From Endocalyx cinctus (taxonomy: Eukaryota; Ascomycota; Sordariomycetes; Amphisphaeriales; Apiosporaceae), in NCBI GenBank assembly GCA_001600455.1, contig BCKC01000005.1, positions 2,480,001-2,544,000 of the forward strand: DNA of 64,000 nt, written 5' to 3'. Position numbers and translations under genes: made by a program. Position 1 is the stretch's first letter. Each line of letters starts with the position of its first letter. The notes beneath the pieces are model-generated. The model did no database searches and had not been told where the DNA came from. It worked only from the letters and a program-made list of their open reading frames with translations. Shown piece after piece: positions 23,475-33,866 of this stretch.

Positions 23475-24396
23475 ATGGCGGAACAACAAGCCACACCCAG
23501 CCAGCCGACCACCACCTTCATCGTAGAACCTACCTCTCCCCATTCCCACTCCACGGGCTAAGTTCCAACGGCGAAAAATTCGGCTCCGAACTCCTCGAGA
23601 CGGGGACCACGTCGACGGGGAAAACCCTGCCGCAGCTGCTACCGGGGACGCGCTGGATCTTCCCGACGGCGCAGCGCCAACGATCGACGTCGTCGTTCGG
23701 GAGGGCCGTTCTTACCCAATGGTTCGTCGTCGCGCGCCTCGCCGACCCGGAATATAGGCGGGCAACGCAGATCCCGGGCTTGTCGGAGTCGGCGGCGGAG
23801 ATGAGGGAGCTGGTCCGGGAGGAGGTCGCGAAGGTGGGGGGATCCCCAGAGAACGTAATCATCGGTGGGTTGAGCCAGGGTTGCGCTATGGCGCTCTCGT
23901 TCTTGCTTTCCCTGGAATATCGTTTAGGGGGGTTTATCGGGATGTCTGGATATCTTCCTTTAGGTGCGATGTGGAAGACGCCGTAAAAGACGTGGATGAA
24001 GACGAAGACGAAGATAATCCTTTCGCGGCTGGGGATTACGACGAAGACCGTCCTAAAGATCCGGAGGTTCGGGCTTTGATCTTCGAGAGGGATCTTCTAG
24101 GCCTAGAATCCATACCGCACGCGACCCGAGAGACGACGGCGCGCTTGACCCCTATTTTCTTGGGTCACGGAGCGAAAGATGAGAAAAGGCCGATTCAGCA
24201 AGGAGAGGCAGCTGTTAGAACAATGAGAGCAGCAGGATATGAGGTGAAATGGAACCCTTATGCGGATCTTGGGCATTGGTATAGGATTCCAGATGAAATT
24301 GATGATATTGTGGACTTCATTCGGGTCAAGTGGGGTGGCCGGTTAAGGATGGGACATGATGGTATTGAGCAACGAGACACTAGAACATACAGGTGA
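23475..24396 (+). pseudogene. Frameshifted acyl-protein thioesterase/carboxylesterase-like gene
   Basis: The sequence reads as one esterase of the APT/phospholipase-carboxylesterase family, but in three frames. The first 28 codons from ATG 23475 (ending IVEPTSPHSHST) hit TAA at 23559. The family sequence resumes in another frame at 23552 with HGLSSNGEKFGSELL, apparently lacking the short hydrophobic strand that normally precedes HGL. It runs through GLSQGCAMALSF (catalytic Ser) and GYLPLGAM, then shifts by one base near 23972. The remainder (EDAVKDVDEDED...), GHGAKDEKRP (Asp) and DLGHWY (His) are in the new frame. No GT-AG intron repairs either break. Catalytic residues and an acidic insertion persist, so decay is recent or the breaks are assembly errors. 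Confidence 0.75.
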
Positions 24397-26090
24397 AAAA
24401 GAACTTGGATTTTCCATTTTTCTTCTTCTTGTACATTGTCAAAGTCCATAATTTCAGCCGCAAAAGCCCCGGTTTCTCTTTCTTGTGCCCAGCTTGGGCA
24501 AGTTTGGTGAAATACCACTAATCATCATATAGTTACTTCCGAAAGTTACGAAACTCCATATATAGACAAAGTGTCAGGGGCCCTAGTTACCATAGAATCT
24601 AAGATGCGTAACTGCCGTTACTCTCTGGCTAGCCCCAACAGAATATATCTATATAAATGGGAGGCACCAGCCCCGAAGATAGAATAGCAAGGTGAAGAAT
24701 CAATACAATACTTAAGTAGTCATTCGGCTCTTAAACTATACCCCTGCCTCACTGCTAAGCTTTATAAACGTAACTGCGCTATCCTATACTCCAACGTACT
24801 CCCATTCCTTCACACACACCTATTATCTCATCCTCAGGGAATCAACTCATATCTGCGAATTTACAACTGGAATTTCAACGAAAGAAACGTCAAGAAACAA
24901 GAAGCTGAATATATGAGTATCTATCATGAGAAAAGAAGCCCTTACATCTTTTCGAGTAGAGGGGAAATATAGACTCTCAAGTCAGATAATTTAATCTCTC
25001 TTAGAAATTCCCACTTTCACAATACTCCTTCACAATACTTTGTACGCATCAACCTACATATTTCCCCGTTCTTTTTTTTTTCTTTTCTAAATCTCTATAT
25101 TCCTTCTTCATTTTAATTACTAGTTATCTCTGGCGGGAATGTGCGTTCAAAATTAGCCCAAAACATCTCTCCTAGAGTTTCATTATAAACATAATCTTTC
25201 CCACACACTCCCAAAGATTACACAAAAGTCTTGATAACCACTCATTTCGCCAATACAGAATGGTATCTCCAGAATAGGTCAACTTACTACTACTTTCTAT
25301 TTGAGAATCGCAGGCTCCTAACTTACTTAACCTGTGAGGTTGCATAGACTCTGATTGTAGACTCTTAAGGCAGCAGCAGCATTGCTTGAGTTACTCTTGG
25401 TCCTCAACACGTAATTACTTTAAGGGGAACTGCTCTAATTTATTACAATTGGAAACTCCAAATCAAGCTCTAGCAAAATCTCTCTAGGAAGTAACTAGAT
25501 TTGATATTATAAGCATCAGGTCCTCTTCTACATTTTCGTCTACCATGGTAATATCAGAAGTTGGGTAACTACGATCGATAACTATCAAATTGGTTGACTG
25601 CATATGCACTTTCCAAGCAGACTCTGCGCAGAGCTTCATCTACCCCATTTACAAAGACTATTTTAACACAATTACAGTTGACAGCATTATCTCAATCCAT
25701 TTCATTAATTTTCCCCACAACTTTGTTAACAAATTATAATTTCCTGTTCCCTTATTACTCACACAATCACAGTATCTGACAGACTTCTCGGCTCATGGAA
25801 TCACTTTTACCAGTTAAAGTCAGCATTTATCATCATTATCAAAATATGACCATATATATCATATTCAACCAGTTACATGGTGATTCCATATATCAGAGTC
25901 TAAGATATCACGGGGGTTACGATACATATTGACAAGTACCTCCAGGTAGTCCTAATCAACGAGTTTTATTAACCAGGTCGCATTTACAACGTCTTTCATA
26001 TCAACATATTATTCGCAATACAATATTACCTAGGTACTCTATATACCACTCTCTATTATTTCAAATCTATGTATTATATTTCGTATATCT
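24397..26090. other. AT-rich gene desert
   Basis: About 1.7 kb with only one short plus-strand frame (25594-25779, no resemblance). Long C-poor, T-rich stretches could reflect repeat-induced mutation, but no source sequence is recognisable here. Confidence 0.45.
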
Positions 26091-26966
26091 CAAGATGGAC
26101 TATCATCAATCCAACCCGCGCCTCCGAATTCGCCATTCTGTACAGTGGTGTATTGAATGCCGCGGACTCCGACATCCGCATCTAGATAGACCCTGTCGCC
26201 GTCTAGAATACCAGCGTCAATCTAACCTGGAAAGATCTTGCGGTTAGTCTTGTGATGGTTTTAAATCAGTAAGTAGCTCATATCACAATTATCTTTTTTT
26301 TTTCTAACTCCTCACAACATAGTGGGAGATTCTGATACGTTAGCTTCTGATAAATGCTGATGCCATCAGAAATTGAGATATAAATAGTTATTTTTACGAT
26401 ACTTTAGAAAAAGGAGATAGAATGAATCAATGATCTTTTTCCACAGATTTCCGACCGTCACAGATTCTTTCACGCCTTTGTGCGGTCTACTTGGCACTTC
26501 GACACTCCTCTATCTACCAACCTTGCCTTTGCCTTCACGCTCTTACACTCCGTTTGCAAGACTCCGGGATCATACATTCGGAGTGGACGATGTAGCTAGT
26601 ACTGCTCTCAAATGCACACGGTCGGTTCCTAGGACTCACTAGAGTCGAAACACTCATAAATACGGGTTTGCACTCCTATTCCAATTTCTCAGGTTTCTGG
26701 GTACTCTCCTCAGTCCCTCACATAACGAAGATCCTCCTACGCAACCCTTAGCATTTGGACGGAAAATTGCCTATCTAAGGCCTACCTCTGGCAAAACCCT
26801 CCACCTCAGGACTCACAATAGCTCTTCCCTCACATCTAAAGTTACCAATTTCTACCAACACCTACACCACCAAACTATATCAACAACGCTGGTGCTGATT
26901 ATAGCGATTATGAGTAAGTCTTCAATTATCAATCGACTAGTACTCGATTGCTAATCGATTACAGAG
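26091..26966 (+). pseudogene. Possible mutated coding remnant
   Basis: Between 26453 and 26915 one plus-strand frame holds protein-like stretches (for example ENCLSKAYLWQNPPPQDSQ and NYINNAGADYSDYE) interrupted only by TAG and TAA. It ends at a plausible intron (GTAAGTC at 26913, TTACAG at 26964). Upstream, 26108-26243 gives FAILYSGVLNAADSD and NTSVNLTWKDLAV interrupted by two TAG codons. All these stops can come from CAG/CAA by C-to-T changes in CpA, the RIP signature. An overlapping 51-codon frame from ATG 26096 is an alternative reading. Function unknown. Confidence 0.3.
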
Positions 26967-28810
26967 TGGACGCGTGAACTACCAGGAAATGCGGAATATC
27001 GTGGGGCCAGGAAATTACGCGTGTAATGGTTGCGCAAAACCGTGCTTCGAGGAAATGCGAATACGCCTCCATACGCAACTGATATTTTTCAAAATATCAT
27101 CTCGACGTCAACGAAATACATGTGTATACGGAGCAATAAGCATAGCAACTATAGAGCGATGCATTCTGTCATGAACGAAAGTAGGTATTCCGGGGGTTTG
27201 ACGATACCCCTATGAATGGCTCGCTGACGATTCATAAGATATTGATTTGTATTGCGCTCATGATGTTACCTCGGAGTCTTACAAGTGCACAACCTGCAAG
27301 AAAAGACGAACGGGAAACCGATATGGTGGTTGTGTGCTAGTACGTATTCGCTTTTTTTTTTTTTTTTTTTTTACGAAGTAGTGCGCGATGTAGCGACGGT
27401 GAGCTAACGAGTCGCAGATGCCTGGAGAATGGAACGCCGGCGACGCTCTTGTCGCGTACCTCAAAGCTCGCGCCAAAACTCGACGAACGAAAAATGTGCG
27501 GTGCCACCCTTAAAATCAAGAAGTAAGTGGCCCCTAAACTGCACCCGTCCCACCTCGTGTGAGCCTCGCTGACGAGTCGTGAACAATCTCTCTCTAGCAG
27601 CTTTACTCGACGCTGTGAACGCGGGCAAGAACGCCGCCCGTAATGGTGCCGGTTCAGATGATAAGACGATTGTGGTCGAGGGTTGATACGTGGGAGGGCC
27701 ATTTGCGAGTCGTCGATTCTTTACTTAAGTCGTGTGATGCTGGGAAGGGTGTACCCACATAAATGGGGAAGAGCCCTCTAGCCCTCCTGAACCAAGATGA
27801 CCCACTTTCCCTTTATTTATTGAGAGGGAGAAATTAACTAGATAGAACTTAAGAGATAGAGAAATACAACATTATTGTGCTCCCTCTTTTTGGTTCATAC
27901 AATGTACACTGATATAACAAAACATATCCGTGCATCCCAGTTCACACCAAAACTTACCATCCTTACTTAGAGAGAAATTCTTGATATACAACGACAGAAG
28001 CATGAGGGGATCATCGAAGGATTACCGCAAGCAATCGGAGACCTAGAGCAGAAGATGCAGACTATTCTAAGGTCATCAATCATCATGAGGAGAAAGCAGC
28101 TGATAGGAGCAATGACTTATAGTTTGTTTGACGTCGTATCTAACGACGTCTTAGCAGAAAGTTATTCCTGATCAATATCCAGTAGGTAGTTTTTTTCTGA
28201 TGAGATACTCACTCTCTTACTAGTCAATCAATACAACAGGTTCTCATTAGATTTTCTGCTCGTCATAGTAGCGAAAGTGAAGATGGAGGACACAGACAGA
28301 GACGAGCAGGTTTTCGAGAACACGCTGATAAAATGCTACCCAGATGAAATTGCGAGAAAACAGAATCACTTACTTTTTCACCGTTATATCACTAGAAAAA
28401 TTTAATATCATGTAAAGAAGAAGGTCGTATAATAACATGTAGTATAATATGAACTATCAGGCAGACAGATTCATAAAAAACTCTTCACGTATCCTCCCCT
28501 ATTCGTATTGCCCAATATCAGTATAATGCTTTCCAATTTCGCGTGTAGGCATCCCATGCAGCCAATATCTAGTACTTCAAGCAAATCAGGACACTGAAAG
28601 GGTTTCTTGAATATGCCCGTGACTTCATTCGTTTTATCATACCAAGTAGAAGTAACCGCTCCCACATTTTCTAGTCAACGACCGATTAGATTATAAAAAA
28701 GCACGAGCCTGGTTCTCGAGAGACAAAAAGAAAACAATGAACCAATCCGACTCCAAAACCCCCATAAAACCCTCCCATTCGAGGTCACGAATTAGTACAC
28801 ATCATAAACA
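26967..28810. other. Gene-poor region with Cys-rich coding-like fragments
   Basis: No intact gene can be supported. Fragments near 27277-27340 (SYKCTTCKKRRTGNRYGG) and 27601-27690 (ALLDAVNAGKNAARNGAG, ending at a TGA), with splice-like GTACGT and GTAAGT sites between them, could be parts of a decayed small secreted protein gene. A 21-nt T tract lies at 27352-27372. From 27700 to 28810 I see nothing but AT-rich spacer. Confidence 0.3.
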
Positions 28811-30007
28811 TCAACCCCGATACCCCTTCCACATCCACTGCGCCGGGTCAAACACGATGGTAAAGGCGACCTTTTCAAAAACGCCCACGACGGCGGCCAA
28901 ATCATGAAACCCCTCGAGACCCGTAACCGGCAGATCCTGCGTCCGGTCCGTCTCCTCGTGCAAGTCCCAGCTCTCGGCCCTGACCCCGTCCCGCGTCAGG
29001 AACACCTCGACCTCGATCCCGCCCCCGTTGGGCGTAAACTCCATCCCCAAACCGACCGTCTCGCCCGGCCTGAACGGGCGCGCAAACGTTTTCCCGCCCC
29101 ACCGATCGTTCACGTACTTGTGGCCGTCGTCGCCGTGCACGCCCACGCTCGCGCGGTGCCACCCGGGCAGGCGGAACCACGGGTACGGCGGCGCCGCGAA
29201 TCCCAGGGCTAAGGAAACCTCGTCGTTCCGGCGTCTCTGCTCGAGGATCCGCACCTCGTAGTAGATCGTCTTCCGCGCGCCCGTCTTCAGCGGGCTGTCC
29301 GCCGCGACGCTGTACAGCGGCGGGTACGTCACGAGCGAGGTGTCGGTCGTGCCCTCGAGTGTCGAGCCCGTCCACACGCCGGCGCCTTCCTGGGAGAAGG
29401 CGCCCCGGTACGACGGCGGTTTCAGCACGTTCACGTTGCCCCGACGCAGCGCCTCGAGCGTCGCCGGCGGTAGAGCGGTAGGCGCGAAGAGAGGAAAATC
29501 GGCGCACCATTTCTCGCCTTCTTCCGCCTGCGCTTCGGTCGCGTTGTTCGTAGGCGAGCGGTCGAAACCGCCGAAGAAGTTGGGTGGCGGGGGCAGGAGA
29601 GACGTGTCGGGGACCGCGATTTCCCAGTCGTGCTGTTTCTTCGATCCCCCTTGATCGAAGGATGTCGATGGTGGTGGGGGTCCGGGCGGTGGAGCGTAGT
29701 CTACGAAAGGGTTATTACTCTTGGACGGAGGGGGACCCGCGGGAGGCGCGTAGTCGTGAGAAGGAGGGGGTCCGGGAGGTGGAGCGTAATCGGATGCTCC
29801 TCCGTGGGACGGAGGTGGGCCTGGTGGAGGTGCATAGTTATTCTGAGATGGAGGAGGCCCGGGGGGCGGCGCATAGTTTTCTTGTCGTTGCTGATACGAC
29901 ATCTTCGATTTCAATGGCGGCGCGCTTGCAGATGTAGGTTGTTGTTGCGGAATTTGGGCTGGTTTAGGAGGTGGATCGTTATTACGATCAGAGCTTGTGA
30001 AACACAT
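28811..30007 (-). CDS. SPRY-domain protein with Pro-rich N-terminal repeats
   Basis: A single 398-residue frame starting MCFTSSDRNND. Residues 45-113 consist of five YAPPPGPPPS-type units. A linker region (about 125-230) precedes a SPRY/B30.2-like domain at about 240-395, with YYEVRILEQ, LGFAAPPYPWFRLPGWHR, SVGVHGDDGHKYVND and GETVGLGMEF, as in the fungal Ssh4/Ear1-type SPRY group. Unlike yeast Ssh4 or Ear1 there is no N-terminal membrane helix. The repeat region could bind WW or SH3 domains, which would suit a Nedd4/Rsp5 adaptor, but that is inference. The SPRY half is highly GC-rich. Long antisense frames over it are composition artefacts. Confidence 0.85.
   Translation of the reverse strand: MCFTSSDRNNDPPPKPAQIPQQQPTSASAPPLKSKMSYQQRQENYAPPPGPPPSQNNYAPPPGPPPSHGGASDYAPPPGPPPSHDYAPPAGPPPSKSNNPFVDYAPPPGPPPPSTSFDQGGSKKQHDWEIAVPDTSLLPPPPNFFGGFDRSPTNNATEAQAEEGEKWCADFPLFAPTALPPATLEALRRGNVNVLKPPSYRGAFSQEGAGVWTGSTLEGTTDTSLVTYPPLYSVAADSPLKTGARKTIYYEVRILEQRRRNDEVSLALGFAAPPYPWFRLPGWHRASVGVHGDDGHKYVNDRWGGKTFARPFRPGETVGLGMEFTPNGGGIEVEVFLTRDGVRAESWDLHEETDRTQDLPVTGLEGFHDLAAVVGVFEKVAFTIVFDPAQWMWKGYRG
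29669..29875 (-). repeat. Five YAPPPGPPPS-type coding repeats
   Basis: In-frame minisatellite within the SPRY protein gene. Unit consensus is Y-A-P-P-P/A-G-P-P-P-S/P with spacers of 2-9 residues (QNN, HGGASD, HD, KSNNPFVD). Unit number is likely to vary between strains. Confidence 0.8.
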
Positions 30008-30902
30008 GGCTGATATTGATTAAGATAGAGGGGTTGAGAAAGGTTTATATGGAAGACGTAATGAGGTGAGACCAATTACTAAAGTAGGCAATGTTATCCT
30101 TGGGGGGGCGAAGCTCTGATGTGCGCTCAGTGACAAGTTATATCATATGTGTTAGACAAATGACGATTAATCATAAGGAATTGAATTATATGAAGAAATA
30201 GGAATTAGGAACAGTGGCAGTGAATAAGAGGCCGCCAGCAGCTAGTTTTCTAGTTATTAGGAAAGTAGTAAAGGGATGGTCGGACGAATTGATTATTTGC
30301 TTGGCTGCTTGGGTAAGTGAGGTTGTTTCTAATGTAACTTTACTCAGCCTCAATTTCCAAATACTGCTAAATACACTATAAACTTAAATTTACAGCGGCC
30401 CCGCAATCACTATTTAGCCCACAATCCATTAGTCTACTACCTATAACTAAGTACCTACCTAGGTAAGTAGGTAACTACTTAAGTATCCGTCATAGATCAA
30501 CATCCATCCAGGTCCATGGACATGGATACATGTAAAATCAGTCATATGATTCTTTATTTTTTTTACAGGTAACCTTATCAACTATATTACAGCCACAAAT
30601 GATTCCAACAAGTTGAAATGGAATTTCAAGTAACGAATGAATAACTGTATTATGTGTTACCAGCCAATAACTGCTATGTACACATTATGTCATATCCTCA
30701 CCATATAACCTAACCGCTGTCGTATGTCCCGAGTGCCTAGGTATTTCACAAGGCCTCGGTTTGCTCATCAAATTCATAAGAATTCGCATCAGCACTCATC
30801 ATTTCATGAATCCGTACTACAAACTTGTTGAAAATTCTATGTAACCTCCCGCCCCGTTAAAGAAAGGCGATGGAATGGCACGGCGAAAGTCTGAGATGCA
30901 TT
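30008..30902. other. Intergenic region
   Basis: No gene. It holds an ACCTAGGT palindrome at 30457-30464 inside a larger imperfect inverted run (ACCTACCT...AGTAGGT) and a T tract near 30557. Confidence 0.5.
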
Positions 30903-33866
30903 CTAGTATCCCATGCCTCCACCCCATTCGTTCGCATTGCTACCTTCCGGATAGAAGAATGCGACGGTGGCGATAATAACATATGTAGACACTAGAAGTG
31001 CACCTTCAAGATAATTACTTCGTCCATCGAGAATCAAGAAATTGATAATGAAGGCCGAAATAAACAAGCAGACCGTCTCGAACAGAGTAAAGTAGAGCGT
31101 CATGTCTCGGTTTATAATCCAACCTAAAACAACCACCAGAGGTGTAATGAAGAGAGCGATTTGTATCGAACTTCCGATAGCTACGCCAATTGCCAAATCC
31201 ATCTTATTCTTCATCGCAACAGTTACGGCTGTGACGTGCTCCGCGGCATTGCCGACGATGGGCAGAAGAATAAGACCGATGAAAGTTTCGTTCAGACTAC
31301 TTGACTCTACCACTGCATCGATGGCATCCACAAGAAACTCGGCGCATACCGCGACGAGCCCGGTCGACACGAGAAGTAAAACAATGGCCGACACTTTTGA
31401 GAGATCGTCATCCTCTTCGGCCTTGTCTGGATCTGCAGTAGCGGCTGCCGGCACATGCGCAGGAAGCATGGCTCCCGGAGGTCGGTACTGAAATTGATTC
31501 AGCCGCTCTGGTAGAGAGTTGGTTCTACGAATTCCGTATCGAACGCGAGGGACCGGTCCGGAAGGGGTTGGAGGCACAATTCCTTGCTGGGCAGATTGGA
31601 CGAAAACCGCCGGGGCCAGGCTCTTAGCCACGGGCCTAAACGAAAGTCCACGGAGGTTGTTGAATGGTCGTTTTGGCGGACCATCTGGTACCGACTCGGT
31701 GACGCCATCAACAGAAGCAGGTGATACAGTCTCCGCAAAATCAACACGTCGAGGTTCTCCATCAGCCGTGAGAGCTGCTTGGGCATCTCCCGGTACTGAT
31801 CCCATGATATTCTGACTGGATTCATCATTTTCAAGAGCGGTAGTAGATCTTCTATGTCGTCGGCTATGTTTATGCTTATGTCGCCTGTGTTTACCTGTCG
31901 TCTGAGAACGAGCTGCCACAGGACCATTTTTCTCGTCATTGGCCTCCTCGCTACTCTGTGTGAGATGACGAGGGAAGAAAGAGGAGTCGTTAGCGGATTC
32001 TCCAGATTTGGAGCCCTCGTTTAATGGGCTAGTATTCGAAGTACCAAACGACGACGCTCGAGTTCGCGCAGCAAGGTTCTCAGTGTCTGCCGAGGCAACG
32101 CTAGACTTTCTATGACGTCGTGCTCGGATTGCCCTCTTTACGCGCTTTGACATGGTATTTCTGGAATGACTAGAGTTGTCCGAGTCCGAATCCGATGACG
32201 AGCTTGATTCGGAACTTGACGTATCCAGCCAAGCAGCGGCGGGTCCAGGTGTTGCTTCCTCATCTAAAATGTGTTGCGGCGTGGATTCATACATATACGC
32301 ATGTGATTTCAGCTGAAAAGCGAGATAGATCAGGTAAACAAGCAGCAGGATCTGGTGTTTTGTTAGAGCTGACATTATAGTTAATTGGACGAGTATATGG
32401 GATACGCACGACGCTAGTTCCACGGCTAATCTTCAAAGATTGAGCGTCAGCTAAATCGTTATTTTTGAACGATGCGTGAAAGGCGGTCTAAACGAGAACA
32501 TTAGCGACGTTGATAATCATAAGCACTAGGTGGCAGACTCGAACTGACCGGCAGAACAAGGCTAATAACGCTTAAACTGAGCAAACAAGCGCTCATCTGC
32601 GTCACCGTGCTATTGTATATCTTAACAACTGTTAGAAATCGTGTTGAATAATATTCAAGGCTTAAATTTAGCTGCTAACCTGTTCACGGAAGCGTAAACC
32701 TCCAAGGAAGAAGGCCATGCCGAGGATAAGTAACAGATTCGCGAGAATAGAACCAAGCAATGAAGCTTGGACGATACGAATTTCATTCTGTACTTTGTTA
32801 GAATCAGGAAGACTTCGTACACGATTGTAGGACAGGGGGACATACCTTAACCAAGGCGATGCTATATATGTGATAAAACAGTGGTTAGCCAATTTTAATT
32901 CCAACAAGCACCTGGTGTCAATGAACTGTGGAACTAAACGTGTTCCAAAGTTCTCATAAAAATGGTATTATGCGTCGAGGGGTGCATATATCTAATACAA
33001 GCAAGATACTCACATGCTGTCAATAGCAAATTAGCAGATGTACCACGAAAAAAGTAGGTCAGCCAAGGAGGGTGTATCACTAGGCTAGGTACTCACAAAA
33101 TGATCAATTCAACAGCGTTACCAAAGGTAATGTTCAACAGCGCACCAATTGTATCACCTAGCTTGCGAGCGACCGATTCGGTCGCGTGACTGAGCAGGGC
33201 GGCGAGCGGGATCAAGGCGATAGCGTTGACACCGAAGACGGCGCCGGCGCTCATGCCAGGGATGTTGGCGAGCGCGATTCCCACGGGGACGAAGAGGAGC
33301 AGCATGTTGATCCAGCTGTGGAAGAGGATTTTCTTAGCGACCAAAAAGAAGCGCTTGACGACGTTCGGTTTTTTCCCATTGCCGCCATCTTTTTGATTTT
33401 CTGATTGTTCTTCTTTTTTATCTCCTCCTCCGTCTCCTACGACAGTCCCGGGCCCCTCAGGTTTAGATGCCGGCGAAGTTGGCTGATGGCGGGCCGGGTA
33501 CATGAGGTTCTCGTCAGTCGGTAAAGCGGCGACCGTAGCTGCGGAGTCCTCATCGGCACGGCCCGGCGGGCGAGCACCACCATTAGAAGACCCATTACGA
33601 CCGACGTTCGGATTACTCTGAGTATGGTACAGGTAAGTACCGTTATCGGAAACGGGACCGACGTTTGGATTCTCAGTCGAATTGCTATTTTTGTTGAGGG
33701 TATCTAATGCGAGATCAGAAGAGGCTGCTGCTGCTGCTTTGTTGCTTCCGGCTCCATTCGTGTGATTACGTGCCCAAGGACGTATGCGATCTGCGTTAGG
33801 GAACTTATTAGACAAGCTTTCCTTCATCGATAAATGGTGGTTTGGCAGATTTGACGCCAAGGTCAT
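30903..33866 (-). CDS. Vacuolar Ca2+/H+ exchanger, CAX/Vcx1 family
   Basis: Model: complement(join(30903..32351, 32410..32487, 32549..32620, 32680..32787, 32846..32861, 33097..33866)), 830 residues; all junction phases fit, including a 16-nt microexon. A 170-residue hydrophilic N-terminus precedes the helices. The first CAX alpha repeat reads LLSHATESVARKLGDTIGALLNITFGNAVELI (only partly shown), the second GNAAEHVTAVTVAMKNKMDLAIG; both carry the GNA-x-E motif that binds the cation. TVTQMSACLLSLSVISL and AFHASF are also family blocks. A loop of roughly 240 residues, Ser/His/Lys-rich with a SSSESSSSSDSDSD acidic cluster, separates the two halves. Expected role: proton-driven Ca2+ (or Mn2+) uptake into the vacuole. 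Confidence 0.93.

Noticed and set aside
28902..29510. Long second minus-strand frame and plus-strand frames over the SPRY gene
   Set aside because: Shadows caused by high GC3; the SPRY frame has clear domain resemblance.
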